A DNA stretch of 64,000 nucleotides, taken from Bacteroidales bacterium (GTDB taxonomy: Bacteria > Bacteroidota > Bacteroidia > Bacteroidales > UBA932). Position numbers and translations under genes: made by a program. Shown here piece by piece: positions 36,381-45,832 of the stretch; the stretch's first letter is position 1, and the number at the start of each line of letters is the position of its first letter. The DNA lies in contig JAFZUX010000007.1 of assembly GCA_017618115.1 (NCBI GenBank), forward strand, positions 124,001-188,000, written 5' to 3'. Under the pieces are notes generated by a model, which saw nothing but the letters and a program-made list of their open reading frames with translations, did no database searches and had not been told where the DNA came from.

Positions 36381-36881
36381 ATGGGAGTTGGAAAATACAT
36401 AGTACGTGCCCTTAAGTGCATGGTTTTAGTGATGATTATGTTCTGTATAGTTATCACGATAGTTTTCTATACATCTGAGCATGATGCCGCAATGAAACCG
36501 TGGAACCTCTTTGACCAGGGCAGTTTAACCAAAATACTGATCTTCTTTTTGGCCTATTCATGTGTCTATCCGTTAATCGGTTACGGCAAGAGAGAGTTGG
36601 CTTTGGGCGGAGAGTTGGAGACAAGGAGACAGGAGATTGCAAATCTTATGGCGGAGATGAACTTTGTTCCGGTTTACAAGGAGGCTATGGAGGGTGAGTT
36701 CAACGTTCTTAAGTTCCAGAACAAGAGCGCATTTATAAGGGCATTGAGAATGGGTGAAGACAAGGTGACTTTCACTCAGAAGGATGGACTTGTTGAGGTT
36801 GAGGGACAGAGGAAAGATATTATGAGAGTGGTCCGCAAAATAGAGTGGTATCTGCAGCAAAGATCTGAAAACGAGGAATAA
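36381..36881 (+). CDS. Two-TM membrane protein of unknown function
   Basis: A 166-residue protein with two transmembrane helices (about 10-31 and 50-66) and a cytoplasmic C-terminal domain of about 95 residues (RREIANLMAEMNFVPVYKEA-like stretch, then KVTFTQKDGLVEVEGQRKDI and RVVRKIEWYLQQ). I do not recognise the family. It is translationally coupled (TAATG) to the DUF2007 gene downstream, suggesting a shared function. Confidence 0.72.
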   Translation: MGVGKYIVRALKCMVLVMIMFCIVITIVFYTSEHDAAMKPWNLFDQGSLTKILIFFLAYSCVYPLIGYGKRELALGGELETRRQEIANLMAEMNFVPVYKEAMEGEFNVLKFQNKSAFIRALRMGEDKVTFTQKDGLVEVEGQRKDIMRVVRKIEWYLQQRSENEE

Positions 36882-37132
36882 TGAAGACCGTTAAAAAATA
36901 TCTGAACGCCTTCTCGGCAGACGTTGCTAAGGGAATGCTTGAGAACGAGGGTATTCAGGCGGAGGTGCTTCACCGCAATATGCCCTACCTGGGAATCTCC
37001 TACAAGATGGCTGTGGAACTCATTGTAAATGATGAGGATTATGACCGCGCCCTTGAACTTATAAAGAAGATGGAGAGAGAGGGCGGTAACTTCACCGAGA
37101 CCCCGGACGGAGAACTTGAAGGAAGAGAGTAA
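36881..37132 (+). CDS. DUF2007-domain protein
   Basis: Small 83-residue protein. The pattern YLNAFSADVAKGMLENEGIQAEVLHRN, with the hydrophobic end AVELIVNDEDYDRALELIKK, fits the DUF2007 putative signal-transducing domain: a ferredoxin-like fold in which an element covers transmembrane or sequence changes (A-x-x-L-E-x-x-G-I). Function unknown. Starts inside the stop of the membrane protein gene. Confidence 0.82.
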   Translation: MKTVKKYLNAFSADVAKGMLENEGIQAEVLHRNMPYLGISYKMAVELIVNDEDYDRALELIKKMEREGGNFTETPDGELEGRE

Positions 37133-37134
37133 TT

Positions 37135-37719
37135 TTATTGCTGCTGCTTCAACAGTTTTTCAGCCTCTTGTAATTCCTTGTAAAAATCTACACCGTAGCG
37201 TTTTATAATGGGTTCCTTTAGGAACTCGTAGGCTTTTATTCCCACCTCTTTCCCCTTTTCAAAAGCCTCTTTGCAGAGGTGCTCCCTGCTTAAGGTAAGC
37301 GCTTCCACTCCGGTGGAGAGTCTCTTTATTCTGATAGGGAAGATCCAGCAGGAGAGCGGCTTTCTTAATCCCCGATGGTTTTGGCAGTAACCCCTCTCTA
37401 CCGCGCAGTAAGTATAACCCCTCTCATCCGTAAAGGAGTAGGCGCACCGGCCGTCTAAAGGGATAAGCGGAGTAACCTCGTCTCCGTCAATATCTATCAC
37501 AAATCTCCCCTGTTTCCCGATGGCCTCTTTGCCGTCTTCTGCAAGGAACTCGTCATACTCTTTTGCCTGTTCTTTAAGCAGCTCTTTCTCCCCCTTTTCC
37601 AACGGAGCGCCGCTGTCTCCCACAATACAGCAGACACCCTTGCATCTGTCATAGTCACAGCAGAAATACTCGGTGAGTATCTCCGTGCTGACCAGACAGT
37701 TACCAATCTCAATAACCAT
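37135..37719 (-). CDS. DUF3109-family cysteine-cluster protein
   Basis: A 194-residue protein with a cysteine-rich arrangement: CCDYDRCKGVCC near the N-terminus, then CAYSFTDERGYTYCAVERGYC and CWIFPIR. This matches DUF3109, close to the YkgJ zinc/iron-chelating cluster family. Probably binds a metal or Fe-S cluster. It follows the M16 homologue by three bases and converges on the DUF2007 gene. Confidence 0.85.
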   Translation of the reverse strand: MVIEIGNCLVSTEILTEYFCCDYDRCKGVCCIVGDSGAPLEKGEKELLKEQAKEYDEFLAEDGKEAIGKQGRFVIDIDGDEVTPLIPLDGRCAYSFTDERGYTYCAVERGYCQNHRGLRKPLSCWIFPIRIKRLSTGVEALTLSREHLCKEAFEKGKEVGIKAYEFLKEPIIKRYGVDFYKELQEAEKLLKQQQ

Positions 37720-37722
37720 AGA

Positions 37723-40590
37723 TTAATCTACGTTGAAGAAGTTTCTGATGAACTCATTCTCCTGCAGCAGTTTCTGTGTTGGAATATCTGCAGTTGTGCC
37801 ATCCATAATGACGGTTATCCTGTTGGAGGAGATAAGGTCTTTTATAAACTTGGAGAGCTCTTTCTTTGTTACCGGAGTGAGCAGAGCCTTGGCATCCGTA
37901 GGAAGAGTGTTGGAAGCCATATATCTGGATTCCAACAGATCAAGCCAATAACTGCCGTTTGCAACCCTGGCGGAGAACTGCTCCTTGAGAGATTTCTCCA
38001 GCATTGCAAACTCTGAATCCGTAATGTTCTTTGATGCTTTCTCCAAAGATTTTATCAACTCGTCTATGCAGCCGTGAGCCTCGGAAGAGTCTGTCTCAAA
38101 GATAGTTTTGAGAGTGAAGATATTCTCCGGATAGTAATTCAGAGCGGTATTGACGTTAAAGAGCGGAACCTTGTTGTGAAGAACATCCTTAAAGATATTT
38201 TCTACGTAAATCTTTGTCAACTGGGAGAGTACGTAGTTGTTCATATCCGCCTTCTTTGCACAGGAGAGGGTAAGAGAAACGTAAGTTCTCGGTACGTTCA
38301 TCTTTGCAAGGAATCTCTTCTCCTTGTGTCCCTTGGTCGGATAATTAGGAACAACTAGCCAGTTCTCCTTCTTCTCCTTGTTTGAAGGAATGGCTCCGAT
38401 GTACTTAACAGCCAAATCTTTATAAGAGAGGGCGTCCTTTCCGGCAAAGACAAAGACAAAGTCTGCAGCATTGGAGAAACGCTCCTTAAGTTGGGCGTGA
38501 ATCCTGGAGTAATCGTATGTTTCAATCTGCTCCTCTGTTAAAGGAGAGATAAACTGTTTGTTAGAGTTGTTGTAGAAAGTAACGGAATCTTTGAATATCT
38601 CCTGAGGAGAGAGGGAGTTGAATTTAATGTCATTCAGCACCTTCATCTTGTAAACCTGATATGAGGCGTCATCCGGTCTTAAGTCTGTCATATTCAGATA
38701 GATTGCCTGCATAAGTTTTTCTGCGCTTGTAGGGATTGCAAAGCCGTCCATCCTCTCCGTGTTCTGAGTTATGCGAGACTCCAGATTCATGTGGTTGTAG
38801 GAGTAGAGTCGGTCCATATTTGCGTATGAGACATCTGCAATGCTGCTAAGATCAAGCACACCGTTAAAGAACTCCTGATTTCCTATGTTAACACCCTTCA
38901 TAAGTGAGAAGCCACCTTTACTGAATGCTCTGAAATAGAGGGTGTCTGAAGGTGATGCAGTCTCTTTGAAGAGCAGCGTTGCACCGTTGGAAAGAAGCAG
39001 TGTGTGAACTCCTGTTCTTGCATCTTCCGTCTCGGAAACAACGGTTGCAACAGTGTTTATATTTACGTTAGGCCATACCGGAAGAGTGCTCTCTCCGGCA
39101 ACCAAAGATTTGTCAAGCGGTTGAGAGAATGCGCTGAGCAAACGCTCTTTGGAGATTTGGTTAACACCGTCTGCCTTAGGAAGATAGCAGGAGATAACAA
39201 TGTTGTCCTCCTGGCTTAGAAGAGCGGAGATATAGGTATTGAGCTGCTTGAGATTCAGGGAGAAGAGAACCTCTTTCATTATCTCAAAATGCATCTCGGT
39301 ACTTGCAAGAGAATAGCCGTCATAGTAAGCCTCCAACGCTCTTTCCAAATAGAGGTCATTACCTGCAACCGCGCGGGTGTCATAGAGATTTTCCAGAGTC
39401 TTCCAGTAGAGATCTACAGCCTTTGTAAACTCCTGCTGGTAAGCTCCCTGGTCAAAGAGTTTCTTGAGAACTCCTCCCACAAATGTAGTTGCAGCATAGA
39501 CCGTACTCGGAAGAGTTTCAAAGCGGATGGTATAGGCGTTGCTCTTCTCTATTCCCATAAATTTATCCTCAAAAACCTCAAGGTTGTAAAGAGGAAGATT
39601 CTCACGTACCACTCCCTCGTTTATTCTGTCTACAAGAATCTTTATTGTTGCAAAGTCCAAAAAGTCCTGTATATAAGGGAGATTGGTGTTTTTATACTCA
39701 TCTTTAAGAGGCTGTTTCAGATAGTTTATTGAGACGGAGGTTTTGCCGTACTCGTCATCTTGAAGAATGACGGTCTTTACTCCTTTGAACTCCTCCGGGG
39801 TATAATAGAATCTTTTGCTCCCCTTGAGAGGTTTTGGAATGGTGGAAAAGACAGACTTTATCTGAGTCTCCGTCTTTGCAAGATCCACGTCTCCGACAAC
39901 TATGACGCACTGCAGATCCGGACGGCACCAGTCATAGTAGAAGTTTCTCAAATCTCTTGAGTTGATGGCGTTTACGCTGCGTCTGACTTCAGAAGGCTGT
40001 ATCTCGTTAATGTAGGGACTGTCCGGATAAAGGTCTCTTAAAAGGGCATAATCCATTCTGTGCAGAGGACTCCATCCGTTAAGAATTCTGCCGGCAAGGG
40101 TTGAACGCTCCGCCGCAATGTCCTCCTCATCCACGTTAATGGAACTCATCCAGTTGTAGAGTATAAGAAGTGCGGAGTCTATGGTGTTTGAACGGGAGAT
40201 CGGGAGATTGTTAATTGAATAGGTTACTCTGTCCAGTCCCGTTTGGAAAGTCATATCATCATTGGAGAGCCCCAAAGATTTCAGATAGTCCGGTATTGCG
40301 CTTCCGGCAAAGTTTCTAGTTCCCTTTGTAGCAAGCTGTTGTAGCAGCATAAAAGAGCCGCGGTTACCGCCCGTTTCCAGTGAAGTACCCACTTTTTGAG
40401 CAACGCAGAAGGTAGCCGTAGACTTTTGGGCCTGATTTTTGACTATGATGTAGGAGAGGCCGTTTGTGAGCTTTCCGTTTTTAACCCTCGGGTCGGTTGG
40501 AAGATTGGCGGAAGTTTGGGTTTGAGACAGGAGAGCGCCGGTGCTCAGCAGCAACAAAACCAAAGAGAGTATATATGAGAACTTTTTCAT
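37723..40590 (-). CDS. M16 peptidase homologue, catalytic motif lost
   Basis: Exported protein of 955 residues (signal peptide ending LLSQ) with the four-domain architecture of insulinase-like M16 peptidases. Family hallmarks remain (KLTNGLSYIIVKN, AERSTLAGRIL-like region, FYYDWCRPDLQCVIVVGDVDL). The zinc/catalytic HxxEH motif expected in the first domain is replaced: after GGNRGSF the sequence is MLLQQLATKGT (81-91), so both His and the Glu are absent, and no second copy is seen. It is probably a non-catalytic chaperone or binding homologue, as in known M16B pairs. A normal M16 partner is not in the window. Confidence 0.85.
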   Translation of the reverse strand: MKKFSYILSLVLLLLSTGALLSQTQTSANLPTDPRVKNGKLTNGLSYIIVKNQAQKSTATFCVAQKVGTSLETGGNRGSFMLLQQLATKGTRNFAGSAIPDYLKSLGLSNDDMTFQTGLDRVTYSINNLPISRSNTIDSALLILYNWMSSINVDEEDIAAERSTLAGRILNGWSPLHRMDYALLRDLYPDSPYINEIQPSEVRRSVNAINSRDLRNFYYDWCRPDLQCVIVVGDVDLAKTETQIKSVFSTIPKPLKGSKRFYYTPEEFKGVKTVILQDDEYGKTSVSINYLKQPLKDEYKNTNLPYIQDFLDFATIKILVDRINEGVVRENLPLYNLEVFEDKFMGIEKSNAYTIRFETLPSTVYAATTFVGGVLKKLFDQGAYQQEFTKAVDLYWKTLENLYDTRAVAGNDLYLERALEAYYDGYSLASTEMHFEIMKEVLFSLNLKQLNTYISALLSQEDNIVISCYLPKADGVNQISKERLLSAFSQPLDKSLVAGESTLPVWPNVNINTVATVVSETEDARTGVHTLLLSNGATLLFKETASPSDTLYFRAFSKGGFSLMKGVNIGNQEFFNGVLDLSSIADVSYANMDRLYSYNHMNLESRITQNTERMDGFAIPTSAEKLMQAIYLNMTDLRPDDASYQVYKMKVLNDIKFNSLSPQEIFKDSVTFYNNSNKQFISPLTEEQIETYDYSRIHAQLKERFSNAADFVFVFAGKDALSYKDLAVKYIGAIPSNKEKKENWLVVPNYPTKGHKEKRFLAKMNVPRTYVSLTLSCAKKADMNNYVLSQLTKIYVENIFKDVLHNKVPLFNVNTALNYYPENIFTLKTIFETDSSEAHGCIDELIKSLEKASKNITDSEFAMLEKSLKEQFSARVANGSYWLDLLESRYMASNTLPTDAKALLTPVTKKELSKFIKDLISSNRITVIMDGTTADIPTQKLLQENEFIRNFFNVD

Positions 40591-40610
40591 AGTATTCCTT
40601 TTTGTTTCGA

Positions 40611-40618
40611 CAAAATTA
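40611..40618 (-). promoter_or_regulatory. -7 box for the M16-like/DUF3109 unit
   Basis: Minus strand TAATTTTG, exact TAnnTTTG, 20 bases before the ATG; no clear -33. Confidence 0.5.
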
Positions 40619-40633
40619 AGAATAAATATGTTG

Positions 40634-40665
40634 TTTGCGTGGTACGGGAGTTTTTTTTAATTTTG
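40634..40665 (+). promoter_or_regulatory. Promoter for the TPR protein
   Basis: TTTG (40634-40637), 20 bases, TAATTTTG (40658-40665), both elements exact. The TPR protein ATG follows after 47 bases, which rules out the in-frame upstream start at 40635. Confidence 0.8.
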
Positions 40666-40712
40666 TCTCCGCTGTTTTACAGAAGAATACAAACTTTAAA
40701 AACTTTATACAG

Positions 40713-41630
40713 ATGAAAAGGATCACAAAACTTTTTTTAGTTGCAGCAATCGTTCTGTTTGCTGGAAGCGCTTTTGCTCAGGATATGACCAAGGCCGGAG
40801 AGGTTTACCAGAAGGCTACCGAGGCATACCAGGCAGGAAATGAAATGGAGGCGGTAGCGGGCTTCAAAGAGGCTCTCAGTATTGCTAAAGAGGCTGGAGA
40901 TGAGGGTATTGAAATGGTTGAGGGTTGCAAGGACATGATTCCTAAGATCCTTCTCTCTGCAGCAGGCAAATATGTTGCCGCTAAGGATTATGTAAAGGCA
41001 GAAGAGACTTATAACAACGCACTTGCAGCAGCAAAGGAGTACGGAAAGGATGCTCTTGCCAAGAGTGCGGAGGATAATCTTGCAAAACTTCCTATGCAGC
41101 AGGGTGCAGACGCTCTGAACGCAGGAGACTTTGCAGGCGCAGCAGCCCTCTTCCAGAAGGCTACCGAGAAGAATCCTGAGAACTCAAACGCATTCCTCTA
41201 TCTTGCTATGGCCAATGAGAAGGCCGGCAATTTGGATGCTGCCGAGGCTGCTTACAAGAAGGCCGGCGAACTCGGAAACGAGAAGGCTAATGCCGCTATG
41301 AGTCAGATGTTTGTATCAAACGCAAACAAGGCTCTTAAGGAGAACAAACTTAAGGATGCCATCACATTGGCAGAGAAGGCTCTGGCTATGGGAGCAAATC
41401 CTTCCGCAAGCCAGATAGCAGGTATGGCTGCTTACAAATCAAGCAGTTGGGCTAAGGCTGCAAACCACCTTAAGAACGCTCCTTCTTCTCCTCAGACAAC
41501 CTACATCATTGCATCTTGCTATGAGAAGGCCGGTAACAAGGGACAGGCTTGTGCTTTCTACAAGAAGATTCAGAACGACGGCAAGTTCGGTCCTACTGCA
41601 AAGGCAAAGATTAAGAATCTTGGTTGCTAA
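40713..41630 (+). CDS. Periplasmic TPR-repeat protein
   Basis: A 305-residue exported protein; signal peptide ends GSAFAQ. Repeated helical hairpins with TPR consensus: GEVYQKATEAYQAGNEMEAV, AETYNNALAAAKEYG-like, GADALNAGDFAGAAALFQKA, FLYLAMANEKAGNLDAAEAA, SNANKALKENKLKDAITLAE and YIIASCYEKAGNKGQACAFY. It probably serves as a scaffold in the envelope. It shares the last bases of its stop with the U32 gene start (TAATG). Confidence 0.85.
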   Translation: MKRITKLFLVAAIVLFAGSAFAQDMTKAGEVYQKATEAYQAGNEMEAVAGFKEALSIAKEAGDEGIEMVEGCKDMIPKILLSAAGKYVAAKDYVKAEETYNNALAAAKEYGKDALAKSAEDNLAKLPMQQGADALNAGDFAGAAALFQKATEKNPENSNAFLYLAMANEKAGNLDAAEAAYKKAGELGNEKANAAMSQMFVSNANKALKENKLKDAITLAEKALAMGANPSASQIAGMAAYKSSSWAKAANHLKNAPSSPQTTYIIASCYEKAGNKGQACAFYKKIQNDGKFGPTAKAKIKNLGC

Positions 41631-43471
41631 TGCTGGAAGTTGAACTGCTGGCTCCGGCTAGAGATTTGGAAATCGGTACTGCGGCTATAGACTGCGGTGC
41701 CGATTCCGTTTATATTGCCGCTCCAAAATATGGGGCGCGCTCTTCTGCGGGCAACAGTTTTGACCATATCAAAAGGCTCTGCTCTTACGCCCACAAGTAC
41801 AGGGCCAAAATCTATCTGACGCTCAATACAATACTCTATGACAACGAGTTAAAGGAGGCGGAATATTTTATGTGGAAGGCATACGATGCTGGAGTGGATG
41901 CTCTAATTGTTCAGGATCTTGGAATCCTGAAGATGAACCGCCCGCCCATTCCGCTCTTTGCCTCAACTCAGACGGATATACGCACTCCGGAAAAGGCCGC
42001 CCTTTTGGAATCATTGGGTTTTGAGAGACTGATTCTTGCCAGAGAACTCTCTTTAAAGCAGATACGTGAGATTCGCCGGGCGGTAAACTGCCAGTTGGAG
42101 AGCTTTGTTCACGGCGCTCTCTGCGTCTGCTACAGCGGGCAGTGCTATCTCTCACAGTACCTTACCGGAAGAAGTGCCAATCGCGGAGAGTGTGCCCAGC
42201 CTTGCCGCTCGGATTACACTCTGGTAAATGATAAGGGTGAGGTGCTGGTAAAAGATTTTCCGCTCCTCTCCCTCAAGGATATGGACCGCTCTGAAAACCT
42301 TGAGGCACTGATAGATGCGGGCATTACCTCCTTTAAGATTGAGGGGCGTCTGAAGGGTGCCTCATACGTAAAGAACATTGTTAAAAAGTATGACAACGCT
42401 CTCAACGCTCTTATAGAAAAAAGGCGGGGGAAGGGCGAGGAAATCCGCCGTATCTCTCTGGGAGAGAGCACCTCTTCTTTTACTCCCGATAGTTCCAAAA
42501 CATTTACCCGCGGCACCACCCCTTTCAACCTTGAGGGCAAAAGAGGAGATTGGGCAAGCGGTGCAGCCGCTAAGGCTGTGGGAGAATTCATCGGGGAGAT
42601 AGAGAGTGTTAAGACAAACGCAAAGGGTTTTATAACCTTCTCATACAAAGGAGATAAGAAGATCAATAACGGAGACGGTCTCTGCTTTATTTCAAAGAGG
42701 GGAGAGATTTTGGGTCAGAGAGCAAGCAGTTGCAGCGGCTCCTTTGTTGAACTTTTTACCCATCGGTTGGAGATTCAAAAGGGAGATAAAATCTACCGCA
42801 ATTATGACGCTCTCTTTGAAAAAGAGTTGGAAAAACCGGTGCGCAGAGTAATCAATATTCCTCTGGATTTAACTCTTTCTCCAAAGGGTATTTCTGTTTC
42901 CTGTGATTTTTTTAAAGAGCCGCTCTTCTTTGATATAGAGGGAGATACACCGCAAAACAGAGAGAAGGCGGAAGATATAATCAAATCTCAGATAGGAAAA
43001 AGCGCCCTTCACTTTAAGTTTAAGGTAAGAAAGATTGAGGGAGAAATCAGGTTTTATAAAACGGCCGCACTTAACGCTATAAGAAACAGTTTGGCCGATG
43101 CGTTGGAGAGAGAGATTGTTGCTCTTCACAACAGAGAACGCACTGTAACAGTTAAAGGGGCTCCTTCAGAAAAGGAGATGGCCTTTGCTTCTGAAGAGTG
43201 GAGAAAAAAGGCTCCTTCAGATTATAGGTTAAATTGCTCTAACCGCCTCTCCTGCAGCCTTTACAAGGAACTGGGCGTTGACTCTCCGGCTCCCGCTTTT
43301 GAGTTGGAACCGCCAAAGGGTGCGGAACTTATGAGGACAAAATATTGCATCCGTCACCAACTGGGCCTCTGTCCTAATGACGGAGGCAAACTCTATCTTC
43401 TCAACGGCAAAAACCGTTTGGCTTTGGAGTTCGATTGCGCCAAATGTGAAATGGTTATCAAAGCTCTCTGA
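41630..43471 (+). CDS. U32-family protein (RlhA/TrhP-like RNA hydroxylation)
   Basis: Formerly collagenase-like peptidase U32; characterised relatives hydroxylate RNA (RlhA on 23S rRNA, TrhP on tRNA). 613 residues. N-terminal ELLAPARDLEIGTAAIDCGAD and the cysteine motif VHGALCVCYSGQCYLSQYLT followed by NRGECAQPCR supply the Fe-S ligands; ITSFKIEGRLKGASYVKNIV is the other signature. The C-terminal part corresponds to DUF3656. ATG 41630 is chosen over an upstream TTG. Which RNA is modified cannot be told. Confidence 0.88.
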   Translation: MLEVELLAPARDLEIGTAAIDCGADSVYIAAPKYGARSSAGNSFDHIKRLCSYAHKYRAKIYLTLNTILYDNELKEAEYFMWKAYDAGVDALIVQDLGILKMNRPPIPLFASTQTDIRTPEKAALLESLGFERLILARELSLKQIREIRRAVNCQLESFVHGALCVCYSGQCYLSQYLTGRSANRGECAQPCRSDYTLVNDKGEVLVKDFPLLSLKDMDRSENLEALIDAGITSFKIEGRLKGASYVKNIVKKYDNALNALIEKRRGKGEEIRRISLGESTSSFTPDSSKTFTRGTTPFNLEGKRGDWASGAAAKAVGEFIGEIESVKTNAKGFITFSYKGDKKINNGDGLCFISKRGEILGQRASSCSGSFVELFTHRLEIQKGDKIYRNYDALFEKELEKPVRRVINIPLDLTLSPKGISVSCDFFKEPLFFDIEGDTPQNREKAEDIIKSQIGKSALHFKFKVRKIEGEIRFYKTAALNAIRNSLADALEREIVALHNRERTVTVKGAPSEKEMAFASEEWRKKAPSDYRLNCSNRLSCSLYKELGVDSPAPAFELEPPKGAELMRTKYCIRHQLGLCPNDGGKLYLLNGKNRLALEFDCAKCEMVIKAL

Positions 43472-43478
43472 TTTTTCG

Positions 43479-43486
43479 TAATTTTG
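43479..43486 (+). promoter_or_regulatory. -7 box seven bases before the holB start
   Basis: TAATTTTG, exact TAnnTTTG, with seven bases to the holB ATG; no TTG at -33. It falls between the U32 stop and holB, so holB-ricT-gldH-trmB may have their own near-leaderless message. Confidence 0.42.
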
Positions 43487-43493
43487 TGCGGTT

Positions 43494-44693
43494 ATGATTT
43501 TTTCAGAAGTAGCAGGTCATAAAGAGCTTAAAGAATCCCTCAAGAAGATGGTTCAGGGGGGCAAGATGCCGCACGCGCTTCTCTTTTCAGAGCAGAGCGG
43601 ATGCGGGGCACTTCCTCTGGTTCTGGCACTTACGCAGTATATCTTCTGCAAAACGCGCCGTGCTCTTGCAAGCGGAGATGATACCTGGGTTGTAAAGGGG
43701 CTCTTTGGAGACGAGCCTGAGTCTCTTCCAACTGACGATGCCTGCCAGGTCTGCTCCTCCTGCATAAAAATCAGAAATCTGGCCCATCCGGATTTCCACT
43801 TCCTCTTCCCGATAAATACCACCCAACTGGTGGACAAGGGAAAGAAGGCCCCAATGGATATGTACTATGAGATCTTCCGCAAGATTGTGGAGGAAAATCC
43901 CTATTTCTCTGAGCAAGACCTATATAGAGAGATGGGGCTGGAGAATAAGATGGGACTTATAGGTGTGAACGAGGCCTCCTGGCTTATAGATAAACTGAAC
44001 TTTACCGCATACGAGGGAGGAAGCAAGGTGGTGCTGATTCTCTATCCGGAGAGGATGAATCTGGAGGCGGCAAACAAACTTCTTAAGAGTATTGAGGAGC
44101 CTACGGAAGATACCTTCTTCTTCCTCATTACCAATGATCCTGAGAAGATTATAAAGACCATTCGCTCTCGCTGCAGGCTCATAGAGGTTCCGCCTATAGA
44201 AAAGGAGGATTTACGTGAAGCCATCGAGAAAAAATATAAGATGAGTTCAGATGAGGCGCTTAAGTGGGCCGTCTGCGCTCAGGGTAGTTTTGGCAGGGCT
44301 ATGGAGATGATAGATGAGAGCCAGCAGGAGAAGGAGGATTTTGAAGATTTCATCTCGCTCTTCCGTTTGGTTGATGAGCGTGACCTGACCGGATTACTTG
44401 CTCTGGGACAGGAGATTGCAAAGAGGGGGAAGGAGGAGCAGAAACTCTTCTGCCGCAATGCCCTAAAGAGTCTGCGCACAATGTTTATGCTTAAGATGGG
44501 GCAGGAAAATATCTCTTACGCCTCTCCAAATCACATTGAGCAGATGAAAACTCTCTCTGAAAGATTGAAGGAAGATTTCTTCCAGAAAGGATATGATATT
44601 TTTAACAATTCAATAGAGTGCATAGAGAGAAACGTGAACGCAAAATTTATCTTCTGTGACTTGTGTAATGCGCTCTACATAAACATAATATAA
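43494..44693 (+). CDS. holB: DNA polymerase III subunit delta-prime
   Basis: Clamp-loader subunit, 399 residues. Starts FSEVAGHKELKESLKKMV and KMPHALLFSEQSGCG, where the P-loop is degenerate as in all delta-prime proteins. A zinc module CQVCSSCIKIRNLAHPDFHF and a following region ending SLIDEPT-like (SIEEPTEDTFFFLIT) and IRSRCRLIEV (sensor 1 and SRC arginine finger) fit delta-prime rather than gamma/tau. Its stop overlaps the PSP1 gene start. Confidence 0.9.
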   Translation: MIFSEVAGHKELKESLKKMVQGGKMPHALLFSEQSGCGALPLVLALTQYIFCKTRRALASGDDTWVVKGLFGDEPESLPTDDACQVCSSCIKIRNLAHPDFHFLFPINTTQLVDKGKKAPMDMYYEIFRKIVEENPYFSEQDLYREMGLENKMGLIGVNEASWLIDKLNFTAYEGGSKVVLILYPERMNLEAANKLLKSIEEPTEDTFFFLITNDPEKIIKTIRSRCRLIEVPPIEKEDLREAIEKKYKMSSDEALKWAVCAQGSFGRAMEMIDESQQEKEDFEDFISLFRLVDERDLTGLLALGQEIAKRGKEEQKLFCRNALKSLRTMFMLKMGQENISYASPNHIEQMKTLSERLKEDFFQKGYDIFNNSIECIERNVNAKFIFCDLCNALYINII

Positions 44694-45832
44694 TGGAAGC
44701 AGAAAAACTGACATATGATTGTCACCGTGGTTGTGAAGTAACCTCAAATGCGGACGGTTCTCCGTGTGCGAGATATAATATGGGGTGCTGTAAGAGGGCC
44801 GTCTTTGACTGGCTTCAGGGAATTCCGGACGAGGAGATGGAGAAGCTCTTTGAGGTGCGCTTTAAGAATACTCACAAGGGGATTTATATTAATGATTCTC
44901 AGTTGGTTCTAAGAGAAGGAGACATTGTCGTTACCGAGGCTCAGAACGGCTATGATGTTGGAATTATCACTCTTGCAGGTGCTGTGATTGCCCATCAGCT
45001 TAAGAGAAACAAAATAGAACATAAGTCCTACGAGTTCAAGAAGATATACCGCAAAGCCCGTCCGGCGGATATTCAAAAATGGCAGGAGGCTATAGCCAGA
45101 GAACATCAGACAATGATCCGCAGCCGTGTTCTGGCGGCAAACCTGGGACTTGAAATGAAGATTGGAGACGTTGAGTTTCAGGGAGATGGAACCAAGGCAA
45201 TCTTCTATTACATTGCAGACGGCAGAGTTGATTTCCGTCAGTTGATTAAAGATTTTGCGGAGGAGTTTCATATTCGTGTGGAGATGCGTCAGATTGGTGC
45301 ACGCCAGGAGGCGGGCCTTATAGGAGGTATTGGTGTGTGCGGACAGGCTCTATGCTGCTCAAGGTATATAAATGATTTCCAGTCTATTACCACGGCGGCG
45401 GCAAGATGTCAGGATCTCTCTCTCAACCCTCAAAAACTTGCAGGACAGTGCGGTAAACTCAAATGCTGCATAAACTACGAGGCTCCGGTTTACATAGACG
45501 CCAAAGAGAAACTGCCTCAGATTAACGAGCCGCTCCACCTGGAAGACGGAGATGTTAACGTGGTGAAAACGGATGTCTTAAAGGGAGTTATGTGGTTCTC
45601 TTATCTGGAAAAAGAGGGAGATGACGCTTATCCTCTGAATGTGGATAAGGTAAATGAGATTCTCTCTTTGAACCGTGAGGGAAAGAAGGCCGCCTCCATT
45701 GCAAAGGAGCCAAAGGAGAAGGTTATTGACTTTAAGAGTGCGGCCGGAGAGGACAGCATTACCAGATTTGATGAGGTTAAACGCAAGAAGAATAATTCCC
45801 GTCAACGCTTTAAGCAAAGAAGATCAAAATGA
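44693..45832 (+). CDS. PSP1-domain protein (RicT/YaaT-like)
   Basis: A 379-residue homologue of Bacillus RicT (YaaT). The PSP1 domain is seen as EVTSNADGSPCARY and VEMRQIGARQEAGLIGGIG, followed by the Fe-S-type cysteine pattern CGQALCCSRYINDF and CGKLKCCINYE. In Bacillus the Ric complex tunes RNase Y and phosphorelay; in Bacteroidota the protein is conserved next to gldH but its task is unknown. A long C-terminal basic tail (RKKNNSRQRFKQRRSK) could contact nucleic acid. Confidence 0.88.
   Translation: MEAEKLTYDCHRGCEVTSNADGSPCARYNMGCCKRAVFDWLQGIPDEEMEKLFEVRFKNTHKGIYINDSQLVLREGDIVVTEAQNGYDVGIITLAGAVIAHQLKRNKIEHKSYEFKKIYRKARPADIQKWQEAIAREHQTMIRSRVLAANLGLEMKIGDVEFQGDGTKAIFYYIADGRVDFRQLIKDFAEEFHIRVEMRQIGARQEAGLIGGIGVCGQALCCSRYINDFQSITTAAARCQDLSLNPQKLAGQCGKLKCCINYEAPVYIDAKEKLPQINEPLHLEDGDVNVVKTDVLKGVMWFSYLEKEGDDAYPLNVDKVNEILSLNREGKKAASIAKEPKEKVIDFKSAAGEDSITRFDEVKRKKNNSRQRFKQRRSK

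Noticed and set aside
43494-44693. Missing Walker A motif in holB taken as unusual
   Set aside because: Delta-prime subunits normally have a degenerate P-loop; the zinc module and SRC motif are intact.
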